Assembly: GCA_003116995.1 (NCBI GenBank)
Contig: BDSL01000109.1
Location: 124,001-188,000 of the forward strand
Direction of reading: 5' to 3'
Source: Yamagishiella unicocca
Lineage: Eukaryota; Chlorophyta; Chlorophyceae; Chlamydomonadales; Volvocaceae
Length of the DNA stretch: 64,000 nucleotides
Each line of letters begins with the position of its first letter. Position 1 is the stretch's first letter. This document shows positions 12,164 to 24,072 of this stretch, piece after piece. The translations under genes and the position numbers were made by a program. A model generated the notes under the pieces. The model ran no database searches and had not been told where the DNA came from. It was given only the letters and a program-made list of their open reading frames with translations.

Positions 12164-13078
12164 ACCATCACGAACACGCCTCTACTCACTCAAACAATCA
12201 GATCTTCATCATACCTTTCGGTTGGTTTAATTGCCGCGGTTTGCGGGCAAGCTACTCCTTGCTGCTGGTGAACCCAAACACTCCCGAGTAAGGGCCCCAC
12301 GGAGGACCTGCACTCCTAGGTAGGGAAAAGTACAATCAGCGTAGTCGAGGATCGTAATCATCTATTCGTCCTGAGCCCTTGGCTTTGGCCAAAGCAAGCT
12401 CTCCCACACTGTTGGCCTGTTGGGCCGCGTCTCCATACACGCCGGGCTGCACGGCGGCACTCGCACATACACATACCGCGCGGCTCGGAATAGGGACAAC
12501 CAGTTTGTAGTAAGTAACCCGCAAAAGCTTCGGCTCTAGGTGGAGCGTACAGTGTGGAAACAGCTTTTAGAAAGCACCCCGCTCCGGGGCACTTGAAAAA
12601 AACCCTCGAGATAGGGCATTAAGGCTTGACTACCATGTAATACTTGGCTGCGATGCCGGAGGCGCCACGGGCCCTCGGCGATCGATACAAGGGCCATGGC
12701 CCAAGAGAATTCTGACGAGAGCTCGCGGCACCGGCGACCCCTCACCCCTGGCGTTATCATTCCCCCACGCGGACCCCCGCAGCCGGCAGCGCCCCTCCGC
12801 GTATGCGCGGACGTGGGGCTGCGGCCTCTTGAGCATGACCCATGGGTCGGTTTCTTCTACAACTGCCTGCGCGTGCGGAAGCGAGGGGGAGCGAAGCGCG
12901 CCGCCAGCTGAGCCTCACCCTCCCAGTACCAACAGCGCTGTAGCAGTAGTGGAGGGGAGCTAATGCTCTCCCGGCCCGCCGTGTCCGGAAGGCAGCATGG
13001 GGCGAAACGTGTCCCTGCCCAGCATAACGGTAGCCGCCCGGACGGCGGCAGGCGGCTGCCCGAGGATACGGCTTCTGA

Positions 13079-13235
13079 CACTGCCCTCCCGCGCCACATA
13101 CACTGCCCTCCCGCGCCACATACACTGCCCTCCCGCGCCACATACACTGCCCTCCCGCGCCACATACACTGCCCTCCCGCGCCACATACACTGCCCTCCC
13201 GCGCCACATACACTGCCCTCCAGCGCCACATACAC
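13079..13235. repeat. 22-bp minisatellite near 3' end of family copy A
   Basis: About seven head-to-tail copies of a 22-bp unit beginning CACTGCCCTCCCGCG. Because 22 is not a multiple of three, long spurious open frames appear on both strands; no unique spacers exist, so it is not a CRISPR array. Confidence 0.9.
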
Positions 13236-13309
13236 GAACCCCCCCGCCCCGCGCACGGAACTTGCCTTCGCGACATCGTGCACCAGCCTCCCTCACCGCC
13301 CGCTGCCGC

Positions 13310-15169
13310 TCAGCTGACGACATTGACTGACTCCCTCAGATTTGACACGAGTGCAGCTTGCTGCATGGCCAAAGCGTTGGCGAAGGAATTGCTGCTAACG
13401 GGCGACTGCTGCGTCCGGTTCAGGCGGTTCTCCGACCGGCTGCTCCACCCGCTGAGAGGCGTGGGGACGCGCGAGACCTCCAATGCATTCCTCGGCTGAT
13501 GGCCGCGACCCAGGCCGCTCTGCCTGCCGGGCGAGCTCAACACGCCGACAACCGGCGAAGTGGCTCCAGCTGGAGTGGGGCGCAGCTGCGGCCCCGAGCC
13601 GGTAGGCGAAATCACTGGCGGCGCGGTGAGGGAGCTGTACGCCAGCGACATCTCACTGGACGCACGAAGCGACCGGCGGGTCCGGGTGGCACCAGTGGGC
13701 GACAGGACGGGCGATGCGCCACCCGACAAGGACGGAGGCCGAGGGGGGAACAACGGCGGCGGAACCGTCGGAGAGAACACAAAAGGGGACATGACGCCTT
13801 CGATGCTTCCGTCGCCGGTTTCGCTCCGGTCGTCCCCCATCCTGCTCCGTCGCGGGTCGTACGTAATCCTGGCGCGATCTAGATCGGGTGGGACGAGAAA
13901 CGAAACTGGCTCATCGGCGGCCGCTGCGATGGCCATGCCGGCCGGGAGCGTGGTGGCGTCTAGCAGGCTGGAAGAGGTGGCCCGGCGCCGCACGAAATCA
14001 CCGGCAGCGGACGCCGGCTGGGCGATGCTGCCGGCGGCAACTCCAGGGCGAACGCTGCTGTTGCCGCCACCGCTGTTGCTGCTGCTGCCGGCTTCGCCCG
14101 GCACGGAGTCCCTGTATCCCAGGAAGCCGCTGGGCGTCAACGAGCTGTCGGTGTCTGCTCGCTTGTACTTCCGCAGCGACTTGAGCATCTGGTCCACCCG
14201 CTCTGTGGAGCCGCCATCCACCAGCACACCCGACATGAGGGAGCCGCCCTTGAGGCTGACACGGTGCGGCGCGAAGAGCGAGATCTGAGACGCGGATATG
14301 CTCAGCACGGCGCCGCCGCCGCAGATGCTGTCGCTGTCGCCGGCCAGGTTGCTGGTGGTGCTGCGCGACATGGGCGCGTGGCTCGGCTCCATGCCGGTCT
14401 CGATCTGGGGTTCCATGCGGGGGTGGGACTCTTCCGGGCGCGGCGTCGGAGAGATCCCGGCGAGCCGCATGCAGGAGCGCAGGACGCCAGCGGGGGAGCT
14501 GTCCGGGCGCCCGCTGGCGCCGCTGGGAGTCCCCGCACGCGGCGAGGCAAAGGAAACCTGGTGGGAGGAGGAGGCTGCTCCAGGGAGGCCACTGAAGGAG
14601 TGCGAGGTCGACCGGCGAGACATGAAGCCGCTGGCGTTGGGGGCGCTGCCGTACCTGGCGAACTCCCCCGTTCCGGCCTCATCGTCGCTGGCGGCAACCT
14701 CCTCCTCCTCCTCATCCCCCTCCTTATCCTCCTCTTCCTTGTCCTTGTCCTCCTGATCGCCGGCTTCGTTGTTCTCGTCGCCCTGGTCTGCGTCCTCGTC
14801 TCTGCCCCTGTCCTTGGATGTGCCCGACTGGTCGCCCGGGTCCCGGCGCTGCCTCGCGGCTAAGCTGGTGCGGTTCCAAGGTGCACCCGGGTTCATGGTC
14901 CTGGACAAGGTGCGAGTTATCTGGACTGGCGTCTCCATCTCCGGCGGCGGTGGCGGTGGGGCCCTTGGCTCCTGGTACCTTTGCATGGATTCGACGCTCG
15001 CCGCAAACTCGCCGTCGCCATACTGGAACCTGGACAAGCCGACGTGCCGAAGGGCAGGTTTCAGCGAGCCGCTGACGATGTTGGCCTTGTATATATGGTG
15101 ATTTTTCCGTGCTTCTCTGAGAACATCTTCCGGCGCGCGAGAAACCTCGCGGCGCCGCGCGGCTTCATC
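13310..15169 (-). CDS. Copy A of an undescribed paralogous protein family (main exon)
   Basis: One 1,860-bp exon encodes 619 residues to a TGA at 13310-13312. A CAG acceptor lies just upstream of 15169 (minus strand), in phase 0, and there is no early in-frame Met, so at least one short 5' exon is missing from the model. The family signature is clear: RAPEDVLREAR near residue 13, then VGLSRFQYGDGEF, PVQITRTLSRT, a central GVLVDGGSTERVDQMLKSLR, RRRATSSSLLDA, and a C-terminal TPLSGWSSR followed by a short helix-like tail. The remainder is low-complexity Ser/Gly/Pro and acidic sequence, probably disordered. Matching blocks occur in 35183-37279 and 57054-58898. I recognise no catalytic motif, signal peptide or membrane segment. 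Function unknown; SR-like Ser/Arg motifs could be phosphorylation sites (inference). Confidence 0.72.
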   Translation of the reverse strand, partial: DEAARRREVSRAPEDVLREARKNHHIYKANIVSGSLKPALRHVGLSRFQYGDGEFAASVESMQRYQEPRAPPPPPPEMETPVQITRTLSRTMNPGAPWNRTSLAARQRRDPGDQSGTSKDRGRDEDADQGDENNEAGDQEDKDKEEEDKEGDEEEEEVAASDDEAGTGEFARYGSAPNASGFMSRRSTSHSFSGLPGAASSSHQVSFASPRAGTPSGASGRPDSSPAGVLRSCMRLAGISPTPRPEESHPRMEPQIETGMEPSHAPMSRSTTSNLAGDSDSICGGGAVLSISASQISLFAPHRVSLKGGSLMSGVLVDGGSTERVDQMLKSLRKYKRADTDSSLTPSGFLGYRDSVPGEAGSSSNSGGGNSSVRPGVAAGSIAQPASAAGDFVRRRATSSSLLDATTLPAGMAIAAAADEPVSFLVPPDLDRARITYDPRRSRMGDDRSETGDGSIEGVMSPFVFSPTVPPPLFPPRPPSLSGGASPVLSPTGATRTRRSLRASSEMSLAYSSLTAPPVISPTGSGPQLRPTPAGATSPVVGVLSSPGRQSGLGRGHQPRNALEVSRVPTPLSGWSSRSENRLNRTQQSPVSSNSFANALAMQQAALVSNLRESVNVVS

Positions 15170-17513
15170 CTGCGAGTTGTAACGAGAAGGCAGAAGGGGC
15201 GGTGGCGCATACGCGGTTTAGAAACTTGTTATAAGCATACGGCGAAGCGCTATACAGGTTGGCCCATCTGCTGGCATTGCGTGGCATAAATCGACTTCCT
15301 ATTGTGCATCAGAGGTCACCGCGACTGTTGGTTAGGCACGCGGCACACACTGGCCCAAAACGGTATCGCAAAGCTTAACAGGATTTAGCAGCAAGAAACT
15401 GATGGGAGGTACAAACCAGACCGCAGCCGCATGCCAACCCACAACCATACCTCAATGTTCTTGAGCGCAGCTACTAACCAGGGGGCCATGGAGACAAGCA
15501 ACTCAGGCAGGCAGGTTCTAAGGCAACGAGCACTGCAGGCACCAGCGACGCGAGTGAGCGCTGGACAAGTAAGGGAGGGTCCGTCAACGCACACTGTCAA
15601 CGTATACCGCAGCGCAGGCTATGTGCACATCCTACTGTTTATAAACACCATATCTTCATGGACGCCCTTCGCGCCTGTAAACTGTGAAAAGCAACTCATT
15701 GCGATCATGTTCTCCGTACAGATATGAAATGCCTAATGAGCGTTGGCTGCATGTTACAAGCAGCCCCTGAACAGGATGATGCTCAGTATGAAGTCCTGTA
15801 CCAGAGCATAGAGCTAGCGGTCAGCGCGGCCTTCTGGTCTTACACGTATTCACGCCGGATTGCGCCTGCCACTCCGGCCGGCCAATACGATGCGAGCCTG
15901 AACTTGGGCTCTTTGACGAGCTCCGCTGAGCCAAAAATATTGTATCTCATGCTCGATCATACCATGGCTGCTAGGGGGTGTTTCAGCTGTAAACAAAAGC
16001 TTGCTACCATGTAATTAATAATGCAAGTCAGCAACACAAAAGGAACTCGCTTCGACACAAAATGAATGATTCAACAAGATTATTTTTGCGCTATATTCAG
16101 AAGTTCTGTGCACAGGCAGTTTTCGAGCCGCACAGTAAAGGTGGAGAACGTCAAGCAACAGCATCGGGCTTCACCGGCAATCATTAGCCATATATTCCTT
16201 TTAATGTAGCTTGGGTCCTTCTTGTTCAAGAGAATCCTTTGTTCTGGGGATAGTCGCTCGTAGGGCTGTAACGTTTTCTGTCGTACGGACTGCCCTCGAA
16301 ATGTCTATGCCGGCTTGCCAGCGCCCGAGAGACCGTCCAGAGACGCTCTTTTGGAATCCATACAAGTCCTGGTACAGATTCAGTGTCTTCATACGGAAAC
16401 ATGATACCGTGACGTGCACTTTTTGGTAAGGATTCTTCACCCCCGAACTTCTGGGCGCTTTCCAATAGCGCGTTCATGCCAGAGCCTTTACGCCATGCGT
16501 GCTTACTGGTGTCAGCAAAATTGCAGCTTCGCAATGCCGCGCCCATTTCCTGTCCGGGTTATAACCTTGTTACGATAAACCTGACAAATACCGTGTTCCC
16601 ACCCGCAGTTTCTATATAAAAGGTAGTGGGAATGCTGCACGCATACAAGGCGGTGTACCGAAAATGTGCACATAAACTGCAAACTTTGTCACCGACCGTC
16701 CATGACCGCAAAACCGGTATGCTCAGTCCGACGAGTCCACGTCATTATGGATCTGAACATCCTGGATTGCAGGAAAGGAGACGCCCTCTGAACGCAGCCT
16801 GTACATATCCGCACCGCACGCGGCGCCTCTGCGCAAGGCACCGCATCCCAGTGGTGACCAACCCTACTAAAACCGAACAATCGCTTCCTCAAACACAAAC
16901 ATACATGTCTGCGCTCGTGGTGCTACCGGAAGCTGCAGCCACGGCGGCCGTTCGCATGCTGCTGCTCATCCGCAGCCTCGGCGGCTCCGTCACCCACCGA
17001 CACCTTCAGCTCTGGGACTGTGGGCCAGTGTGGGCCGACCCAAGGGCTTTCTCTCATTACCTCATTGCGCGGTGTGGAGCAATCCTACAGCACTGTCAGT
17101 GTCCTTAAACACTTGCTGATTCTCTAAACGGTAGTTCTGACTGCCCCCAGCAGTTGGACTTTAGCCTACAAAAACTCCAGAGCTGCAGGCTGGCGCACGC
17201 GGCGGTGTGCGCTACACGTCTGGCGCACACACCTAGCTGGATCGTCCGCTGTCCGGACTGCCCGCCTGTCATGGAGCGAGCTTCACTGCCTGGCGGTTAA
17301 ACCAACACATGCACCTAGCCACCATGACCCCGCCGCCGTGTCGATCACTAGCGAAAGGTGTATGTGGCACCCTACCTGCACTTCCTGCGAGCCCGTAGAT
17401 CCGCGACCCGTCTACCCCACTGCCCGCCGCTCCCCCGCCCTACCCCCGAGCGCCCCAGCCTGCCACCTCGCTGGCCCCTGCGGTTCCGGCTGGCCTGGGC
17501 TGTCCGGCTGATG

Positions 17514-17640
17514 GGACCTTGGGACCTAGGGACCTTGGGACCTAGAAGACCTAGGGACCTTGGGACCTTGGGACCTAGGGGACCTTGGGATCTAGGGGAC
17601 CTTGGGACCCAGGGACCTAGGGACCTAGGGACCTAGGGCT
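17514..17640. repeat. GGGACCTAGGG-type minisatellite, first block
   Basis: Degenerate tandem 9-18-bp units of the form GGACCTTGGGACCTAGGG. A second block of the same unit lies at 18160-18203, about 520 bp to the right. Confidence 0.8.
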
Positions 17641-17745
17641 TGCAGGCGCCGTCGTTATCTCAAAGCTATGTAAAATAAGAGTCCTTGTGCTATTCGATAA
17701 TACTATCCATTACAATGTCAATGTGAGGAAGCGGGAGGAGGATCC

Positions 17746-17775
17746 GTACAACCCGGCCCTGGGGCCGGGTTGTAC
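17746..17775. repeat. Perfect 14-bp palindrome
   Basis: GTACAACCCGGCCC at 17746-17759 and its exact reverse complement at 17762-17775 are separated by two bases. It would form a very GC-rich stem-loop in either strand. It stands between two minisatellite blocks. Confidence 0.85.
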
Positions 17776-18159
17776 GTACAAGCATTAGAGAGGAAGCATT
17801 AGGATTCAGACCGTCCTACGATCTTGCTTTCAACTTTGCTTTCAACTTCCTTTCAATCTGTATCAACCATGTAAGGGCGCACTTTAGCTGTCCTTGCTTG
17901 AGCCGGTCTTAAAACTGTTCTCGAGCTGTCCTCTTGAACTTTAATCCTTCTTAGGGGCTGCCCTTGAGCTTATCCATCTTTAGCAGTTCCCTTACGATAT
18001 TCTTGAGCGTCCCTTCAGTCGTCTCTGGGGTGAACCCCTTCAGCATTCCGCCAGGTCTCTTGAGCTGCAGGCAAAGGGCTGCTAGAGAGTCCCTCAACAG
18101 CCCCTCAAGGGATGTTCAAGAGATAAGACGCCTCCTCAAGAGACGGCCGTTCCCCGAGT

Positions 18160-18203
18160 GTAGGGACCTAGGGACCTAGGGATCTAGGGATGTAGGGACC
18201 TGG
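18160..18203. repeat. GGGACCTAGGG-type minisatellite, second block
   Basis: Copies of AGGGACCTAGGGACCTAGGG and close variants, matching the block at 17514-17640. Confidence 0.75.
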
Positions 18204-18391
18204 TGTCTGTGTGTGTGTTGGGGGGGTCGGTGCACCGCTGCGGCACGAGGCTCAGCTCGAACTGATGTTCGATTGACCGGAGAACCCCTCTGCTCGTGTC
18301 CTCCCACCCCCCTCCGCTCCTCGCCCTGCCGACCCCCCCCCCCATGTCCGTGTCGTGTAACCGGGTCTTTACGCCCCCGCCCTTCCCGCAG

Positions 18392-21300
18392 ATCGACCTG
18401 TGTCAGCGCTGCGCCCGGCTGCTGCTGCACATCAACGCCAAGTTCAACGGCTACCACGGCTACCTCATTGCGCAGAGGGGGCTGGCGGCGGCGGCGGAGG
18501 CAGGGGAGGCGGGGCAGGGACAGCCGTCCCCCCGCCGCAGCAGCGGCGGAGGGGGAGGCGGCTACAGCCCGGAGCGAGGGAGAGGCGGCGGCGGCAGCGG
18601 CGGCGGCCACCACCACCCCTCCGAGGCGTCCTTGCCGCCATCCATCAAGGTGGGTTTCGGAGCCAGGCGACTCCCCGGACGCCCCTCGCGACGCTCCTCG
18701 CCCGGGCTGCACTCAACTGGCCCCAACCCCCGCCGAGTTGTCAGCGCCGCGGCTCATCGCGCACGCCGCCAACCGCCCTCCACTAACCGACGCTGCGTAA
18801 CCGCCGCACCCGCCGCAGCTGGAGACCCTGAGCGCCGTTGAAGAGATCCTGTACAGCACCAGCGGCGCGCTGTACAACCTGTCCCGCCACCCCGGCAACC
18901 GCGACCAGCTGTACCGGTTGGAGCTGGAGGTCCGGACCCGTGGGGCGGTGGCGGAGATGGCGGCGGAGGTGGCGGCCAGGTGGGGCGGGAGCAGGAGGGG
19001 GGGCCCGGCCATGCTGAGAGAACCCCCCATCGACCCCCACCGCCTCCATCCCAAGTTCCCAACGCTGTCCTTGCACGCCTACCCGTCTCTTTCCACCGCA
19101 CTGCCTGCCGCACACCCCGCCCCATCCCTCACCCACGTCACCTAGCCGCGTCCACACGTAGTTAACCCCCCACTATCTAGATTTACCCCCCCCCGTCAGT
19201 TAATCCACGTTCACCCCTCCTCCCCCGCGCCTCCCCCCGTTTTTATGCCAACCCCCGCACCTCCCCCGCACCTCCCCCCGTTTTTATGCCACCCCCGCTC
19301 CTCCCCCGGGTCTTCTCTCCACCCCCTCCTCCCTGCAAATGCAAACGACTGCACCAAGCGCTTCCCCTAACCGGTTTCATTCTTGAAGTGTCGGCCAACG
19401 GGATTCCTCTCACCCCCCCCCTCCGTCGTGTTACCGGTTCTTATATTGTAACCCCCCCTCCCCCTCCCTTTGCAGGCCCCCTCCGGTTCCCGGCCTCACC
19501 CGCCACCAGGCCGCCGCGGCGCTGCTGTCCGGTGAGCTGCGTGCCGACATGCCGGTGTCGTCACCTCGCAGCCGCCGGGGGGGCTACCCGCAGCGACGAA
19601 ACACCGGCCGCAGCGACTTCAACGATGACGACGGCGGCGACGACGACGGCGACGACGACGACGAGGACGGCGGCGGCGGCGGCGGCGGGCCCGCCACCGC
19701 CGTGTGGTCCACCAGCAACACGCCCTTCGTGCCGTACCACATGCGCATCGCGGCCGCCAAGTACGTGTCGTACAGTTCGTACCTGCAGGAGATGCTGTCG
19801 CGGCCGCTGCACGCGCCGGCACGCGAGGGCGGCGGCAACATGGACGGCGGCGGCGGCTGGGGCGGCGGCGGCAACGACGAGGCGCGGAGCCAGGCTAGCG
19901 CGCGGACGAGGCGCGGAGCCAGGCTAGCGCGCGGACGAGACACGGAGCCAGGCTAGCGCGCGGACGAGACGCGGAGCCAGGCTAGCGCGCGGACGAGGCG
20001 CGGAGCCAGGCTAGCGCGCGGACGAGACGCGGAGCCAGGCTAGCGCGCGGACGGGCGGCGGCTCCAGCATGCAGTCGTTCTCGGGGGGTCTTGCGAGCCC
20101 TGGGGGGGGGAACCGCAGGTGCGTGAACGTCAGCGGGGGCTTACAGAAAATAACCGGTTACTCGACATGGGAAGGGTAGCTGATGCATAGTCGTCGGACA
20201 CCTGGACGCGCGCGCAGGCTACGGGGGGGGGGAGGCGTGCCGCAGGTTCTGCAAAGGAAGCAGAAGGGCATATCGGCAGAAGCCAAGTGTCGTCGTTGGG
20301 ATAATGTAATGAGGCATGGCGTCCCACCCCGTATTGCGTGTGGTTAACTAGGGCCCTGTTGCGGAGGGGTGAGGGAATGAGTTGTTGGACAGTTAGTTGC
20401 TGGTTAGGACTCGGGTGAGGGAATGAGTTGTTGGACAGTTGCTGGTTAGGACTCGGGTGAGGGACCGGAGGCCACGAGGGCGAGCCACTCCACCTCCGGT
20501 GGACCACGCCGGTACACCGGTCCAAACCCCTGCCCTGGGCGCCAGCTTCCCGACACCCCCCACCCCACCCCCGACCCCACCTCCCTCTAACGACGCAGCG
20601 GCAGCGGCGAGGAGGGCGGCGACCCGGACTTGTACCGCACCGGCAGCGTGGCGGGGTCGGTGCAGGACAACGACCACAACCACCACCACAACCACCACAA
20701 CCACCACAACCACGACGGCAAGCATGGAGCCGGAGATGAGGCCTTCCCGCGACTGGCCACGTTGAGGGTGAGGCTGGAGGGGCGTGCATCAGACAGCAAA
20801 TGTTGCGAAACGGATGTGTGTGTGTGTGTAGGGAGGGTGGGGGGGACCCGTGGGTCGGGCGCGTAAAGAGGAAAGAACAATGGATGCGTGTGTGTAGAGG
20901 AGGGTGGGGCCAGGACTGGTGCACCGGTACTAGCGTGTGCTTGGAGGGCTGGGGCTGGTTTGGGTGGTGGCGGGAAGACGACCCGATTACACGACACAGG
21001 AGGTGGAACTGTTTGGGGGAGGGGAGCTCGGGCTTGTGTGCCGTACTTGCGTAGCAGCAGTGGGAAGGCACGAGGGCCCGGTACGCCAGGCTGGACCCAT
21101 GGCGGTACGGCTGTACTTGGTTTTGGGGGCGGCAGGACAGCGACAGCAGCAGCAGTAGCGCTGCCGGAACCCCCGGCGAGGTGTTGCGGGTCTGACGGGG
21201 GCATGAAGCATAGGGCCCTCCAACCGCCCTCCAGCCCAGCACCTAAAACCTAAAGCCTAGCACCTGGAACCTAGCACCTAGCACCTTGTGCCTTGCTCCT

Positions 21301-24012
21301 TGCACCTTGCTCTCGCCACCTCCCCCGGCGGACGCACAAGGTCCACACGTGACGCCTCCCCATCCCGCCTATCCCGCTTCACCCCCCGTCACCCCCCCCT
21401 TCACGCACGCATACCCGCACGCATACCCGCACGACCCCGCCCTGGACTACACCGACAGCCTCCCGCTCGATACCACACTGCAGTGGTGTCGGCGGGCCCG
21501 GTTCGGCAGTGTCGTGGGGATCCGTCTCACACGGACCGCACACTGCACGCAGCCTCCGTCCCGCGACCCTGCCCATCCTGTTTGTCCTTGGTCTCCCCAC
21601 ACTGGCCGATGTGCGTCCGGCGCGTTGTTCCCCTCCCTGCTCCCTTCTTTAATCGTCCCCTTGCCCTCTTCCAGGTTTTGCTACCGGGCCGTCGTACCGT
21701 ATCGCCCGCTGCCGTACTGCCCCGCACCGTACCACATCGCACATATCCGGCGCCCTGCGCCTGCCCTCCCTCCTTTTTCACCGCGCCGCCTCCGACTCTT
21801 CGTCGCTTTGACCCCTGTATATTGTCTGATCGCTGCCGCACCGGTCCTAACGCATGTCGCTGCTCCCCTTCCCGCATGCTTCGCGATGCTGGCCGTCGGT
21901 TCCTCGCGCTGGTCAGGTGAGTCCTCTCCCGCGACCTGCGCTTCCACTTAGTTTGTCTTATGCGCCTGTTTAGCGACCATTCGCGTGCGTTCGGTGCCAT
22001 TTGTATCGCCGCCGCGGTTTCCATAAGTAAGGCGGCCCGGTTCAAGACACTCACCGACGACGGCCGCACGCCACGCTATATCGGTAACGTGTCTCCTTCG
22101 CAAAGGTAACGATCAGTCTCCGGGATGGGATGGGCCGGCTCCCGCCCTCAGTGCATCCCGCGGCTTCCCCGTTCGCCATTCCATCTCGCTGCTATTCCCG
22201 GCATCCCGTCGCCCATGTGTTCCTCTTCTTCTTCTTCTTCTTCTTCTTCTTCTTCTACTACTACTACTTCTTCACCGCCTCCACCGTCGTCGCGTCCGTC
22301 TGTGTGGCCGTCCAGTAGCATGCGCGCGCGTTCCGAAGTATGAAGGCTATGCACCCACTACATTACCCCAGTCGAATTACCGGTTTTTAACTTGTAACCC
22401 CCCTTCACCTCCCCCCTCCCGCCTCCCCCTCCTCTCCCTCTCTACCCCCCTCCCAGCACCACATGAGCCGCCCCCTGTCCAGCATGTGGGCGCCCCTGCT
22501 GGTGGACCGACACGACGGAGTGGCGGTGCCGCTGTTCGACCTGCGGGACGCCATGACGGGGGAGCGGCTGGACGGCGGCGGAGGGGCAGCAGCCGGGGGA
22601 GGGGGCGGAGGGCAAGGCTACGGAGCAGCTGCAGGTGGGGCGCGCGGGGCTGGGAGGCGCTCCCGACCTGACCACCCGCCACCGCCAGTCCGCCAGTCCT
22701 CAGACATGCGCGACCTTCATCACCGCGTTCGATTCGTTTCGCCCAGCTCTTGGGTTTCCTCGACCTTCCTTGTTGGAGGGTTTGGGATTTGGAGCGGTGT
22801 CCTTACCTCGTGTTGCTCCGCCAGCTGCTGCTGAGCAACCTTCCCCACCCCCCCCGCGGCGCTGACTGGCTGCCACAACTCCGCACTGAGGAGCGAAACC
22901 CCCTCCACACACCCCTCTCCAGGATTCGCGAATTTATTTTATACCCCCTCCCCCCCCCCCCCCCCCCACACCCTCTATCCCCAACCCAGTTCTCCCGCAT
23001 GCATCTCAAAACTTCTGTTTTAAACGATTTTTTTTTCGGACATCCACGGGTTTCCCTCGAACCCCACACACACACCCTCTCCCGGTGCGCCGCCACCGCC
23101 ACCCCACCCCAGGAGCACCCGGTGCAGCAGCGCGGGGCGGGACTACGGCGGGAGGAAGCATCGTTGGCGCCGTCAGCGTCGGCGGCGGGTACCGGGGTAC
23201 GGCGGCGGCGGCGCCGCCGCCACCAGCATCCTCTCCACCGCCACCACCATCAGCCAGCTGCAGCCGCCGCACGACGTCACCCGCTGGTCGCCTGCCGTAC
23301 GGCGGCTGCGGCCCGTGAGCCACAGCGAGGGCGGCTGCGGCCCGGACGACCCCGGCGGCATGGGGGCGCCGCCGCCGCCTGTGCCGCTGCCGGAGCCCGA
23401 GGAGGGGGCGCTGCACGTGCGAGTGGACTTCGAGACCAGCGGGCCGTACCCCACAGCCGCCGTCGTGCAGAACTATCGGCCCCTGACGGCGCAACGGAGA
23501 AGCAGCGGCGGCGGCGGCGGCAACCGTGCCCCTCCGTCGCCGAGCTCCCAAGCTCGCCAAGCGCCGCCGCCGCTGCCGCCAAGGCCTCCCGCAGCGGCTC
23601 CCTCACACCCAAAGCTGCCGCTACAGGCGCCGCCGGCCTGCCCACGCTCGGCGGACGCGGTAGCGGCGGCGGCGCCGCCAACGCCGCCACCACTCGCCGT
23701 CCCGCCGCCAACGCCCGGCCGGGCACCGCGCCGCCGCCTGGTCGCAGCCTCGCCGGCTCCTCCTCCTGGACCTCCGTCGCCTCACACCCGCGGACCGCCC
23801 GGGACGCCAAGACAGTCGGGCAGCAGCATCAGCAGCGGCACGGTGCCGCCGACGGCGGCAGTAGCAACGGCGGCACCGCTGATTCGGATGCCGCTGCTAC
23901 TGCCGCTGCGCCGCTGTCCATGGTGCAGCAGGTGGCGGGTCTGATGGGCGTCATAGACATCACCAAGGTGGGGCCAGGGGGTGAGGCCAGGGGGTGGGGG
24001 AAGGTAGCCAGG

Positions 24013-24072
<60 letters not shown>

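Larger units (their letters stand above)
9245..13309. other. Intergenic, repeat-rich gap between convergent genes
   Basis: It lies between the 3' ends of the plus-strand transporter and minus-strand family copy A. Open frames are short and non-convincing. It holds two short telomere-like blocks, an inverted-repeat segment near 9947-10343, a diverged LINE tail, one tail micro-insertion and a 22-bp minisatellite, listed separately. Confidence 0.6.
15170..18391. other. Divergent intergenic region (5' sides of two genes)
   Basis: It should contain the missing 5' exons and promoters of family copy A (minus) and of the large plus-strand gene starting upstream of 18392. A minus-strand open frame at 16226-16546 and a plus-strand one at 17358-17636 are the only ones of note; neither can be tied to an exon. 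Two minisatellite blocks and a perfect palindrome are listed separately. Confidence 0.5.

Noticed and set aside
13079..13235. CRISPR-like array
   Set aside because: Units are contiguous 22-mers with no unique spacers, no cas genes nearby, and the DNA is eukaryotic.
12757..13323. Minus-strand 188-residue frame with WRGRAVYVAREG repeats
   Set aside because: Generated by the 22-bp minisatellite, which gives open frames in several phases; no splice or composition support.
16226..16546. Possible exon of copy A or another gene on the minus strand
   Set aside because: Protein-like in places, but no counterpart upstream of copies B or C and no matching splice phase to the 15169 acceptor.
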